Of a stretch of DNA of 5,340 nucleotides, positions 1 to 5,340 are shown piece after piece (position 1 is the stretch's first letter; every line of letters starts with the position of its first letter). The position numbers and the translations under genes were made by a program. The notes below the pieces were generated by a model. That model had not been told where the DNA came from, did no database searches, and worked only from the letters and a program-made list of their open reading frames with translations. Origin of the DNA: Pseudomonadota bacterium (lineage in GTDB: Bacteria; Pseudomonadota; Gammaproteobacteria; Burkholderiales; Burkholderiaceae_B); assembly GCA_023432075.1 (NCBI GenBank), contig JAEYVD010000251.1, forward strand, positions 1 to 5,340. The letters run 5' to 3'.

Positions 1-1056
1 AAGAACGATGTGTTCTTGCGCGCCCTGATGCGCGAACCCGTGCCTTATACCCCCATCTGGCTGATGCGCCAGGCGGGCCGCTATCTGCCCGAGTACCGCG
101 AGACGCGTGCGCGTGCGGGCTCGTTCATGGGCCTGGCGCAGAATCCGGACTTTGCCTCGGAAGTCACGCTGCAGCCGTTGGAACGCTATGACCTGGACGC
201 GCCCATCCTGTTCTCGGACATCCTGACCGTGCCGCACGCGATGGGTCTGGGGCTGGACTTCGCCGAAGGCGAGGGCCCGCGTTTCGCGCATCCCATCCGC
301 ACCGAAGAGGACGTCGCGCGCCTGGCGGTGCCCGACATGGACAAGCTGCGCTACGTGTTCGATGCGGTCAGCACCATCCGGCGCGATCTTGACGGCAAGG
401 TGCCGCTGATCGGCTTTGCCGGCAGCCCCTGGACCATCGCCTGCTACATGGTTGAAGGCAAGGGCAGCGACGACTACCGCCTCATCAAGACCCTGCTGTA
501 CTCGCGCCCGGATCTGCTTCATCGCATCCTCGAGATCAACGCCGAAGCCACCCTGCAATACCTGAATGGCCAGATCGCCGCGGGCGCTCAGGCCGTCATG
601 CTGTTCGACAGCTGGGGCGGTGTGCTGGCCGATGGCCTCTTTCAGCAGTTCTCGCTGGCCTACACGAAGAAGGTCGTGGCGGGCCTGACCCGCGAGCACG
701 AAGGCCGGCGCGTGCCCGTCATCGTGTTCACGAAGGGCGGCGGCCAATGGCTTGAAGATATCGCGGCCTGTGGCAGCGACGCCGTGGGCCTGGACTGGAC
801 GGTGGATCTGGCGGCGGCCCGCCGGCGCACCGGGGATTCGGTCGCGTTCCAGGGCAACCTGGATCCGATGGCGCTCTTTGGTGGCGCCAGCGCCATCCGC
901 AAAGAGGCGCGCCGGGTGCTGGACGCGTTCGGACCGGTGGGCAAGGGCGGCCATGTGTTCAATCTGGGGCATGGCATTTCCCGCTTCACTCCGCCAGAAG
1001 CGGTAGCTGAATTGGTCGATGAAGTCCACCAACACAGCCGCGCCCTGCACGCGTAA
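1..1056 (+). CDS. hemE: Uroporphyrinogen decarboxylase HemE, 5'-truncated by the window edge
   Basis: This cytoplasmic enzyme removes four carboxyl groups from uroporphyrinogen III to give coproporphyrinogen III in haem biosynthesis; it needs no cofactor. The frame is open from base 1 and begins K-N-D-V-F-L-R-A-L, matching the E. coli stretch L-K-N-D-R-Y-L-R-A-L near its residue 5. The GTG at 10 is therefore an internal codon, and only about 4-9 residues are missing. Counting from the first visible residue (351 in all; E. coli has 354), the first signature [11 protein letters not shown] carries R23 and R27. The catalytic Asp is D73 in I-L-F-S-D-I-L-T. The second signature G-F-A-G-S-P-W-T spans about 138-153 with Y149. 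S204 (F-D-S-W-G-G) and H324 (L-G-H-G-I) complete the known active-site set, so the enzyme should be functional. The stop is TAA at 1054-1056. The promoter lies outside the window. Confidence 0.97.
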   Translation, partial: KNDVFLRALMREPVPYTPIWLMRQAGRYLPEYRETRARAGSFMGLAQNPDFASEVTLQPLERYDLDAPILFSDILTVPHAMGLGLDFAEGEGPRFAHPIRTEEDVARLAVPDMDKLRYVFDAVSTIRRDLDGKVPLIGFAGSPWTIACYMVEGKGSDDYRLIKTLLYSRPDLLHRILEINAEATLQYLNGQIAAGAQAVMLFDSWGGVLADGLFQQFSLAYTKKVVAGLTREHEGRRVPVIVFTKGGGQWLEDIAACGSDAVGLDWTVDLAAARRRTGDSVAFQGNLDPMALFGGASAIRKEARRVLDAFGPVGKGGHVFNLGHGISRFTPPEAVAELVDEVHQHSRALHA

Positions 1057-1066
1057 GTAAGTGAAC

Positions 1067-1089
1067 GCTTCGGCCCGCAGGGCCGAAGC
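1067..1089 (+). terminator. Perfect 10-bp stem-loop after hemE, probable transcription terminator lacking a U-tract
   Basis: The arms GCTTCGGCCC (1067-1076) and GGGCCGAAGC (1080-1089) are exact reverse complements around a GCA loop. The hairpin starts 10 bases after the hemE stop, where a terminator or 3'-end-stabilising structure is expected. No run of T follows on either strand, so it does not fit the classical Rho-independent model. It may act with Rho, protect the mRNA 3' end, or terminate inefficiently. The structure is seen directly; the terminator role is inferred from position and stem strength. Confidence 0.55.
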
Positions 1090-1109
1090 AAGCAGGCCGC
1101 GAAGGCGAC

Positions 1110-1119
1110 TTGTGCACAA
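1110..1119. promoter_or_regulatory. Palindrome TTGTGCACAA, a double near-match to the DnaA box
   Basis: The ten bases read identically on both strands. Each strand contains TTGTGCACA, which differs from the DnaA-box consensus TTATNCACA only at the third position. It could be a weak DnaA site or the operator of an unknown dimeric regulator. It lies about 55 bases upstream of the candidate priA promoter. The palindrome is certain, its function is not. Confidence 0.3.
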
Positions 1120-1164
1120 TAAATTCAGCCTCGGGGAAAACCCTTCCCAAGCTGGCTTACATTC

Positions 1165-1193
1165 TTGAAACCGGCCTCAAGTGCCTGTTTTAT
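1165..1193 (+). promoter_or_regulatory. Candidate sigma-70 promoter for priA
   Basis: TTGAAA at 1165-1170 matches the -35 consensus in five of six positions. Seventeen bases later TTTTAT (1188-1193) matches the -10 consensus in four of six; an overlapping TATATC at 1191-1196 is an alternative with longer spacing. It sits in the AT-rich part of the gap and faces priA. If used, it would give a leader of about 190 bases containing the DnaA-box-like sequences at 1209 and 1287, so DnaA bound there could affect transcription. This is the best match I found in the gap, based on reading alone. Confidence 0.4.
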
Positions 1194-1208
1194 ATCGGAA
1201 AATGTCGC

Positions 1209-1217
1209 TTATCAACA
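1209..1217 (+). promoter_or_regulatory. DnaA-box-like site TTATCAACA
   Basis: TTATCAACA differs from the consensus box TTATCCACA by one base and is followed by the same AGG extension found at the perfect box 78 bases downstream. It begins about 15 bases after the candidate -10 element, a position where a bound protein could block transcription of priA. Confidence 0.4.
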
Positions 1218-1286
1218 GGGATGCAATAGTTTGTGCATTCTTGCCATATTCCATTTTCTGATGTTGCTCTTGCCTTTTCCCCAAAG

Positions 1287-1295
1287 TTATCCACA
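1287..1295 (+). promoter_or_regulatory. Perfect consensus DnaA box TTATCCACA
   Basis: TTATCCACA is the highest-affinity DnaA-binding sequence known from E. coli and is conserved across bacteria. It lies about 97 bases upstream of the priA start. It also forms the left arm of an inverted repeat: GTTATCCAC (1286-1294) pairs with GTGGATCAAC (1303-1312), leaving one unpaired base at 1309 and an 8-base loop. The right arm contains a two-mismatch DnaA box in opposite orientation. The sequence match is exact; binding is inferred. Confidence 0.6.
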
Positions 1296-1392
1296 GGCGT
1301 CGGTGGATCAACGGCGCCCCGGCAGGCGACAATCCTTCAGCGCCGCCCCGTGTGCGGCTCATCCTTTCGGCTAGTCCTATTTCAGTAGATGA

Positions 1393-3498
1393 ATGTCCCC
1401 CGATTCCCAGTCTGACGCGCAAGCGAAATCCGACCCCGTAGCGGTGTGCTGGGTGCGTGTGGCGCTGGACGTGCCGTTGCCCGGCCCGTTCGATTACCGC
1501 AGCGACGCGCCGATCGCCGTCGGCCTGCGGGTGATCGTTCCGTTCGGCCGGCGCAAGTTGATCGGGGTGGTCGTCGACAATCCCGCCGAGCCTTCTTTCG
1601 AGCCCAAGCAGATCCGGCCGATCGAGGCGGTGCTGGACGATCTGCCGCCGTTTGACGAGGCGTGGTTGCGCATGGCGCGCTTTGCCGCGGACTACTATCA
1701 GCGGCCCCTGGGCGAAGTGATGTTGCCGACGCTGCCGCCGCCGCTGCGCAAGCCCACGTCCTATCAGGGCAAGCGGTCCGGGGACGGGCCCGTGGCGCGC
1801 ATGGATGCGCGCAAGCGCAAGACCGTGCGCGCGCCGGCCACGCCCGACCAGCCGCCCGCGCTGAACGACGCGCAGGAAGCCGCGGTGCAAGCCATTGGCG
1901 CGCTGGATGGATTCAAGCCGGTGCTGCTGCATGGCGTGACAGGAAGCGGCAAGACCGAGGTCTACCTTCGTGCCGCCGAAAAGGTCCTGGCGGCAGGGCG
2001 GCAGGTGCTGTTGCTTGTCCCGGAAATCAACCTGACGCCGCAGCTCGAAGCCGCGCTGCGGGCGCGCCTGGAGTCGCTGGTCGGCCCCGAGGGGTTGGCG
2101 GTCATGCACAGCGGCCTGTCCGACGGCGAGCGGCTGCAGGCCTGGACCCGCGCCCATCGCGGCCAAGCCCGCATGCTGCTGGGCACACGCATGTCGATCT
2201 TCGCGCCGCTGACGCAGCTGGGGCTGATCGTGGTCGACGAAGAACACGATGCGTCCTACAAGCAGCAGGACGGACTGCGTTATTCGGCGCGCGACCTGGC
2301 CGTGTGGCGCGCCCACGATCTGGACATCCCGGTCGTGCTGGGCTCGGCCACGCCGTCGCTGGAAACCTGGCAGCACGCCGAGCGCGGCCGCTACCTGCGC
2401 CTGACGCTGCCGGGCCGCGCCCGATCCAGCGAACTGCCCAAGATCCGGCTGGTGGACACGCGCCGCCTGCAAATGAAGCAAGGCCTGTCGCCGCAGCTCG
2501 TCGAGGCCATCGGCCAGCGGCTCGAGCGCAAGGAACAGGTGCTGATCTTCCTGAACCGGCGCGGCTATTCGCCCGTCCTGCACTGCCAGTCCTGCGCGTG
2601 GGTCAGCAACTGCCCGCGCTGCACGGCCTTCACCGTGCTGCATCGCACCGACGGCCGCGGCCATCGCCTGCAATGCCATCACTGCGGTTACCAGGCCCCC
2701 GTGCCGCGCGCCTGCCCCGAATGCGGCGACCAGGACTTGGCGCCGATGGGCCGCGGCACCCAGCGTGTCGAGGAACACCTGGCCGAACTCTTTCCCGAGG
2801 CGCGCATCCTGCGCATCGACGCCGACAGCACCCGCAAGAAGGGCAGCGCCGAGGCGCTGTTCGCGTCCGTGCACGCGGGCGAGGTCGACATCCTGGTGGG
2901 CACGCAGATGGTGGCCAAGGGCCACGACTTTGCGCGGCTGGGACTCGTGGGCGTGCTGAACGCGGATTCGATGCTGTTCGCCCATGATTTCCGCGCGCCC
3001 GAGCGCCTGTTCGCGCAGTTGATGCAGGTGGCCGGCCGCGCGGGCCGCCACCAGGGCAACGGCGAGGTGCTGATCCAGACCGGCTATCCAGAGCAACCCG
3101 TATATCAGGCCCTGCTGCGCCACGACTACGCAGGATTTGCGCGCCATGCGCTGCACGAGCGCGAAAGCACCGGGCTTCCGCCCTTCGTTTACCAGGCGCT
3201 GCTGACCGCCGAAGCGCGCGAGCTCAAGGTGGCCCAGGCGTTCCTGGAGCAGGCGCGCGTGCTGCCCGAAGGCGAGTGGGCCGCCGATTTCCCCGGCATG
3301 GACGCGATCATGCTGTATGACCCCGTGCCGCTGCGCGTGGTGCGCGTGGCCAACATCGAGCGCGCACAGCTGCTGGCCGAAAGCAGCAGCCGGCCGGCCC
3401 TGCAGGCGTTTCTGGCTTCGTGGTCGCACCACCTGCCTTATCTGGCCAACGAGGCACGCGTGCGCTGGCAGCTCGAGGTCGATCCGCTGGAAATCTGA
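1393..3498 (+). CDS. priA: Primosomal replication-restart helicase PriA
   Basis: PriA is a 3'-5' superfamily 2 helicase that recognises abandoned forks and D-loops and directs reloading of the replicative helicase. The 701-residue protein (E. coli 732) shows the N-terminal 3'-end-binding domain at about 18-120 (V-P-L-P-G-P-F-D-Y). Walker A is G-V-T-G-S-G-K-T at 181-188 (K187, equivalent to E. coli K230), and the D-E-E-H box is 282-285. G-S-A-T-P-S lies at 317-322, motif V (V-G-T-Q-M-V-A-K-G-H-D-F) at 502-513 and motif VI (Q-V-A-G-R-A-G-R) at 545-552. Four CxxC pairs (C398/401, 407/410, 428/431, 441/444) form the two-zinc domain. The region between the first domain and the helicase core is about 60 residues shorter than in E. 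coli. The ATG at 1393 is the first usable start in frame; no clear Shine-Dalgarno precedes it, and a GTG at 1444 is a weaker alternative. Confidence 0.97.
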   Translation: MSPDSQSDAQAKSDPVAVCWVRVALDVPLPGPFDYRSDAPIAVGLRVIVPFGRRKLIGVVVDNPAEPSFEPKQIRPIEAVLDDLPPFDEAWLRMARFAADYYQRPLGEVMLPTLPPPLRKPTSYQGKRSGDGPVARMDARKRKTVRAPATPDQPPALNDAQEAAVQAIGALDGFKPVLLHGVTGSGKTEVYLRAAEKVLAAGRQVLLLVPEINLTPQLEAALRARLESLVGPEGLAVMHSGLSDGERLQAWTRAHRGQARMLLGTRMSIFAPLTQLGLIVVDEEHDASYKQQDGLRYSARDLAVWRAHDLDIPVVLGSATPSLETWQHAERGRYLRLTLPGRARSSELPKIRLVDTRRLQMKQGLSPQLVEAIGQRLERKEQVLIFLNRRGYSPVLHCQSCAWVSNCPRCTAFTVLHRTDGRGHRLQCHHCGYQAPVPRACPECGDQDLAPMGRGTQRVEEHLAELFPEARILRIDADSTRKKGSAEALFASVHAGEVDILVGTQMVAKGHDFARLGLVGVLNADSMLFAHDFRAPERLFAQLMQVAGRAGRHQGNGEVLIQTGYPEQPVYQALLRHDYAGFARHALHERESTGLPPFVYQALLTAEARELKVAQAFLEQARVLPEGEWAADFPGMDAIMLYDPVPLRVVRVANIERAQLLAESSSRPALQAFLASWSHHLPYLANEARVRWQLEVDPLEI

Positions 3499-3543
3499 TG
3501 GCCTCTGCGGCCACCCGCCGATGCGCCATCGACCCGATTGTTC

Positions 3544-3549
3544 TATGAT
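3544..3549 (+). promoter_or_regulatory. Possible -10 element upstream of rep
   Basis: TATGAT matches five of six bases of the sigma-70 -10 consensus and lies 46 bases after the priA stop and 159 bases before the rep start. No convincing -35 hexamer stands 16-18 bases upstream, and there is no TG extension. It suggests that rep may have its own promoter rather than depending only on read-through from priA, but the match is short and could be chance. Confidence 0.25.
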
Positions 3550-3636
3550 CGTCTTCCTCTATTGGCACCGGCGTGGCACATCCGCTGCGGCGGCTGCGCC
3601 CGTCCCCTTTTTCTCGCGTTTTCCGGCCCGCTGACG

Positions 3637-3668
3637 GGCAGCGGCAAGCCTTCTGCTTGCCGGCTGCC
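3637..3668. repeat. Imperfect inverted repeat (13-bp stem, one bulge) between priA and rep
   Basis: GGCAGC (3637-3642) plus GGCAAGC (3643-3649) pairs with GCTTGCC (3655-3661) plus GCTGCC (3663-3668). Only G3662 is unpaired, and the loop is CTTCT. The hairpin ends 39 bases before the rep start. No T-run follows it on either strand, so it is not a standard terminator. It could end priA transcripts by another route, be a structured rep leader, or be a copy of a dispersed palindromic repeat. The pairing is certain; the role is unknown. Confidence 0.55.
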
Positions 3669-3707
3669 AGGCATGGCCGCCGCGACGCATGACGATCTGA
3701 ATCTCCA

Positions 3708-5340
3708 ATGTCCGCAAGCGAACCGATTGGCCACGGCATGAATCCCGCGCAGCGGGAAGCGACGCTCTACCTGGACGGCCCCTGCCTGGTCCTGGCGGGC
3801 GCCGGCAGCGGCAAGACGCGCGTCATCACGCAGAAGATCGCGTATCTGCTGCGCGAATGCGGGTACATGGGCCGCAACGTGGTGGCGCTGACCTTCACCA
3901 ACAAGGCCGCGCGCGAAATGGACGAGCGCGTGAAGACGCTGGTGGACCGCAAGCTGTCCAAGGGCCTGATCATCAGCACCTTCCACTCGCTGGGCGTGAA
4001 GATGCTGCGCGAAGAAGCGCGCAACGCAGGCTTGAAGCCCACGTTCTCCATCCTGGATGCCGACGACGCCATGTCGATCATCCAGGAACTGCTGGCGACC
4101 ACCGACAAGGCCCGCCTGCGCCACGTGCAGGGCATCATCTCGCTTTGGAAGAACGCGCTGATGGAGCCTGACGATGCCGCGCGTGAAGCCATCACCCCGG
4201 GCGACGTCGAAGCCGCCAACGTCTATCGCAGCTACGCCGCCACGCTGGCCGCCTATCAGGCGGTCGACTTCGACGACCTGATCCGCATTCCCGCGCAGCT
4301 GCTGGCCAGCAACGAAGAAGTGCGCACCCGCTGGCAGAACCGCGTGCGCTACCTGCTGGTCGATGAGTACCAGGACACCAACGTGTGCCAGTACCGGCTG
4401 GTGCAATTGCTGACGGGCTCGCGCGCCATGTTCACCGCGGTGGGCGACGATGACCAGGCCATCTATGCCTGGCGCGGCGCCACCATCGAGAACCTGGCCA
4501 AGCTGACCACCGACTACCCCAACATCAAGCTCATCAAGCTTGAACAGAACTACCGCTCGGTGCAGCGCATCCTGGCGGCGGCCAACCACGTCATCGAAAA
4601 GAATCCCAAGCTCTTCGAGAAAAAACTGTGGTCCGAGCTGGGCGTGGGCGAACCCATCACGGTGGCGGCCATGGACGGCGAGGAGCAAGAGGCCGAGTCC
4701 ATCGCCATGAAGGTGTCGGCGGCGCGCTTCGAGCGCCAGGCCCAGTGGAAGGATTTCGCGATCCTGTACCGCAGCAATCATCAGTCGCGCATCCTGGAAC
4801 AGGCGCTGCGCAACCTGAAGATCCCGTACACGATTTCCGGGGGCCAGAGCTTTTTCGACAAGGCGGAAGTGCGCGACATCCTGGCGTATCTGCGCGTGCT
4901 GGCCAACGACGATGACGATCCCGCCTTCATCCGCGCCGCAACCACGCCCAAGCGCGGCATCGGCCAGGCCACGCTGCAGGCGCTGGGCCAGTACGCGGCC
5001 AGCCGGGAACTGTCGCTGCTTGCCGCCGTGGCCGAGACCGGCCTTGAAAGCGTGCTCGCGCCGCGCCAGCTGGAACAACTGCGCACGTTTGCCGAATTCA
5101 TCCGCCGCATGCAGTGGCGTGCCGGCCGCGGCGCGGCCTCGGGCAAGGACGCGGCGCCCGCGGAACCGGCCGGCGCGATTCTCGACGACCTGCTTGAAGC
5201 CATTCAGTACGAGCGCCACCTGTTCGAACTCTTCGAGGAACGGCCCGCGCAGACGCGCTGGCAAAACGTGCTGGAGCTGACCGGCTGGCTCAAGCGCAAG
5301 GCCGAGGAAGACAACATGACGCTCTTTGACCTGGTGCAGC
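3708..5340 (+). CDS. rep: ATP-dependent DNA helicase Rep (UvrD/Rep family), 3'-truncated by the window edge
   Basis: Rep is a superfamily 1 3'-5' helicase that clears proteins ahead of forks and, in E. coli, works with PriC in replication restart. The visible 544 residues (E. coli Rep has 673) show the Q-motif region M-N-P-A-Q at 11-15 and Walker A A-G-A-G-S-G-K-T at 30-37 (K36). Motif Ia is L-T-F-T-N-K-A-A-R-E-M at 61-71, and I-S-T-F-H-S-L-G lies at 89-96. Motif II is L-L-V-D-E-Y-Q-D-T-N at 216-225, motif III V-G-D-D-D-Q-A-I-Y-A-W-R-G-A at 245-258 and motif IV K-L-E-Q-N-Y-R-S at 277-284. K-L-E-Q-N-Y-R-S and I-S-G-G-x-S-F-F match E. coli Rep closely and favour Rep over UvrD or PcrA. Motifs V and VI lie beyond base 5340. 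The start is ATG 3708; ATG 3738, directly before N-P-A-Q, corresponds to the usual Rep N-terminus and is a real alternative. Neither has a clear Shine-Dalgarno. Confidence 0.94.
   Translation, partial: MSASEPIGHGMNPAQREATLYLDGPCLVLAGAGSGKTRVITQKIAYLLRECGYMGRNVVALTFTNKAAREMDERVKTLVDRKLSKGLIISTFHSLGVKMLREEARNAGLKPTFSILDADDAMSIIQELLATTDKARLRHVQGIISLWKNALMEPDDAAREAITPGDVEAANVYRSYAATLAAYQAVDFDDLIRIPAQLLASNEEVRTRWQNRVRYLLVDEYQDTNVCQYRLVQLLTGSRAMFTAVGDDDQAIYAWRGATIENLAKLTTDYPNIKLIKLEQNYRSVQRILAAANHVIEKNPKLFEKKLWSELGVGEPITVAAMDGEEQEAESIAMKVSAARFERQAQWKDFAILYRSNHQSRILEQALRNLKIPYTISGGQSFFDKAEVRDILAYLRVLANDDDDPAFIRAATTPKRGIGQATLQALGQYAASRELSLLAAVAETGLESVLAPRQLEQLRTFAEFIRRMQWRAGRGAASGKDAAPAEPAGAILDDLLEAIQYERHLFELFEERPAQTRWQNVLELTGWLKRKAEEDNMTLFDLVQ

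Larger units (their letters stand above)
1057..1392. other. Non-coding hemE-priA gap with an AT-rich, DnaA-box-containing core
   Basis: This 336-base gap contains no convincing gene. A hand count gives about 44% GC over 1111-1300 and about 39% over 1181-1290, clearly lower than the flanking genes. The core carries two related direct repeats, TTATCAACAGG at 1209-1219 and TTATCCACAGG at 1287-1297. The 7-mer TTGTGCA occurs twice, at 1110-1116 and 1231-1237. All four lie in the same orientation, in alternating order. The last 90 bases before priA return to high GC. The content fits a regulatory region for priA; an origin-like function is possible but unproven. Confidence 0.7.

Noticed and set aside
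10..12. GTG at 10 as the hemE start
   Set aside because: The codons before it encode K-N-D in frame, which matches the conserved N-terminus of HemE, so the true start is left of the window.
1134..1148. Small inverted repeat GGGAA/TTCCC in the hemE-priA gap
   Set aside because: Five base pairs around a five-base loop is too weak to call a structure.
1165..1374. A 69-codon frame with a hydrophobic middle in the hemE-priA gap
   Set aside because: It would start with TTG inside the candidate -35 element, has no ribosome-binding site, and spans the DnaA boxes. The hydrophobic segment follows from T-rich DNA.
2448..2455. Chi-like octamer GCTGGTGG in priA, with another copy at 3938-3945 in rep
   Set aside because: Both arise from in-frame Leu-Val codons before Asp (CTG GTG GAC), the favoured codons here, and E. 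coli Chi is not known to function in this lineage.
1177..3432. A 751-codon open frame on the - strand, antisense to priA
   Set aside because: It covers nearly all of a clear priA, its translation is a His/Gln/Arg/Ala-rich composition without any recognisable motif, and long antisense frames are common opposite GC-rich genes. It is a shadow of priA codon use.
3499..3513. Short inverted repeat TGGCC/GGCCA directly after the priA stop as a terminator
   Set aside because: Only five base pairs with no T-run; expected by chance in GC-rich DNA.
3543..5264. A 573-codon open frame on the - strand, antisense to rep
   Set aside because: It lies opposite clear Rep helicase motifs, has no recognisable domain and shows the same low-information composition as the other antisense frame.

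Overview
The window looks like chromosomal DNA from a GC-rich betaproteobacterium, most likely Alcaligenaceae (Bordetella/Achromobacter type). This rests on the high GC content, the hemE-priA gene order, and the close resemblance of the HemE, PriA and Rep proteins to those I remember from that family. No database search was possible, so the genus is an inference.

Three genes lie head-to-tail on the + strand. Bases 1-1056 are hemE (uroporphyrinogen decarboxylase), missing only its first few codons at the left edge. Bases 1057-1392 are a non-coding gap. It holds a strong stem-loop just after hemE, then a relatively AT-rich stretch with a perfect DnaA box, weaker DnaA-box-like sites and a possible promoter for priA. 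Bases 1393-3498 are a complete priA (primosomal helicase PriA). Bases 3499-3707 are a second, shorter gap with a long imperfect hairpin. From 3708 to the right edge runs the N-terminal four fifths of a Rep-type UvrD-family helicase; its last helicase motifs are outside the window.

HemE belongs to haem biosynthesis and has no direct link to its neighbours. PriA and Rep are both 3'-5' helicases that act at stalled forks, and in E. coli they take part in replication restart, so their adjacency makes functional sense. The DnaA-box sequences in front of priA suggest, without proving, a link to replication initiation control.

I see no mobile element, CRISPR array, RNA gene or defence system. The window is essentially housekeeping. 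The points most worth a second look are the DnaA-box cluster between hemE and priA, the apparent loss of the winged-helix domain from PriA, and the priA-rep pairing with its intergenic hairpin.
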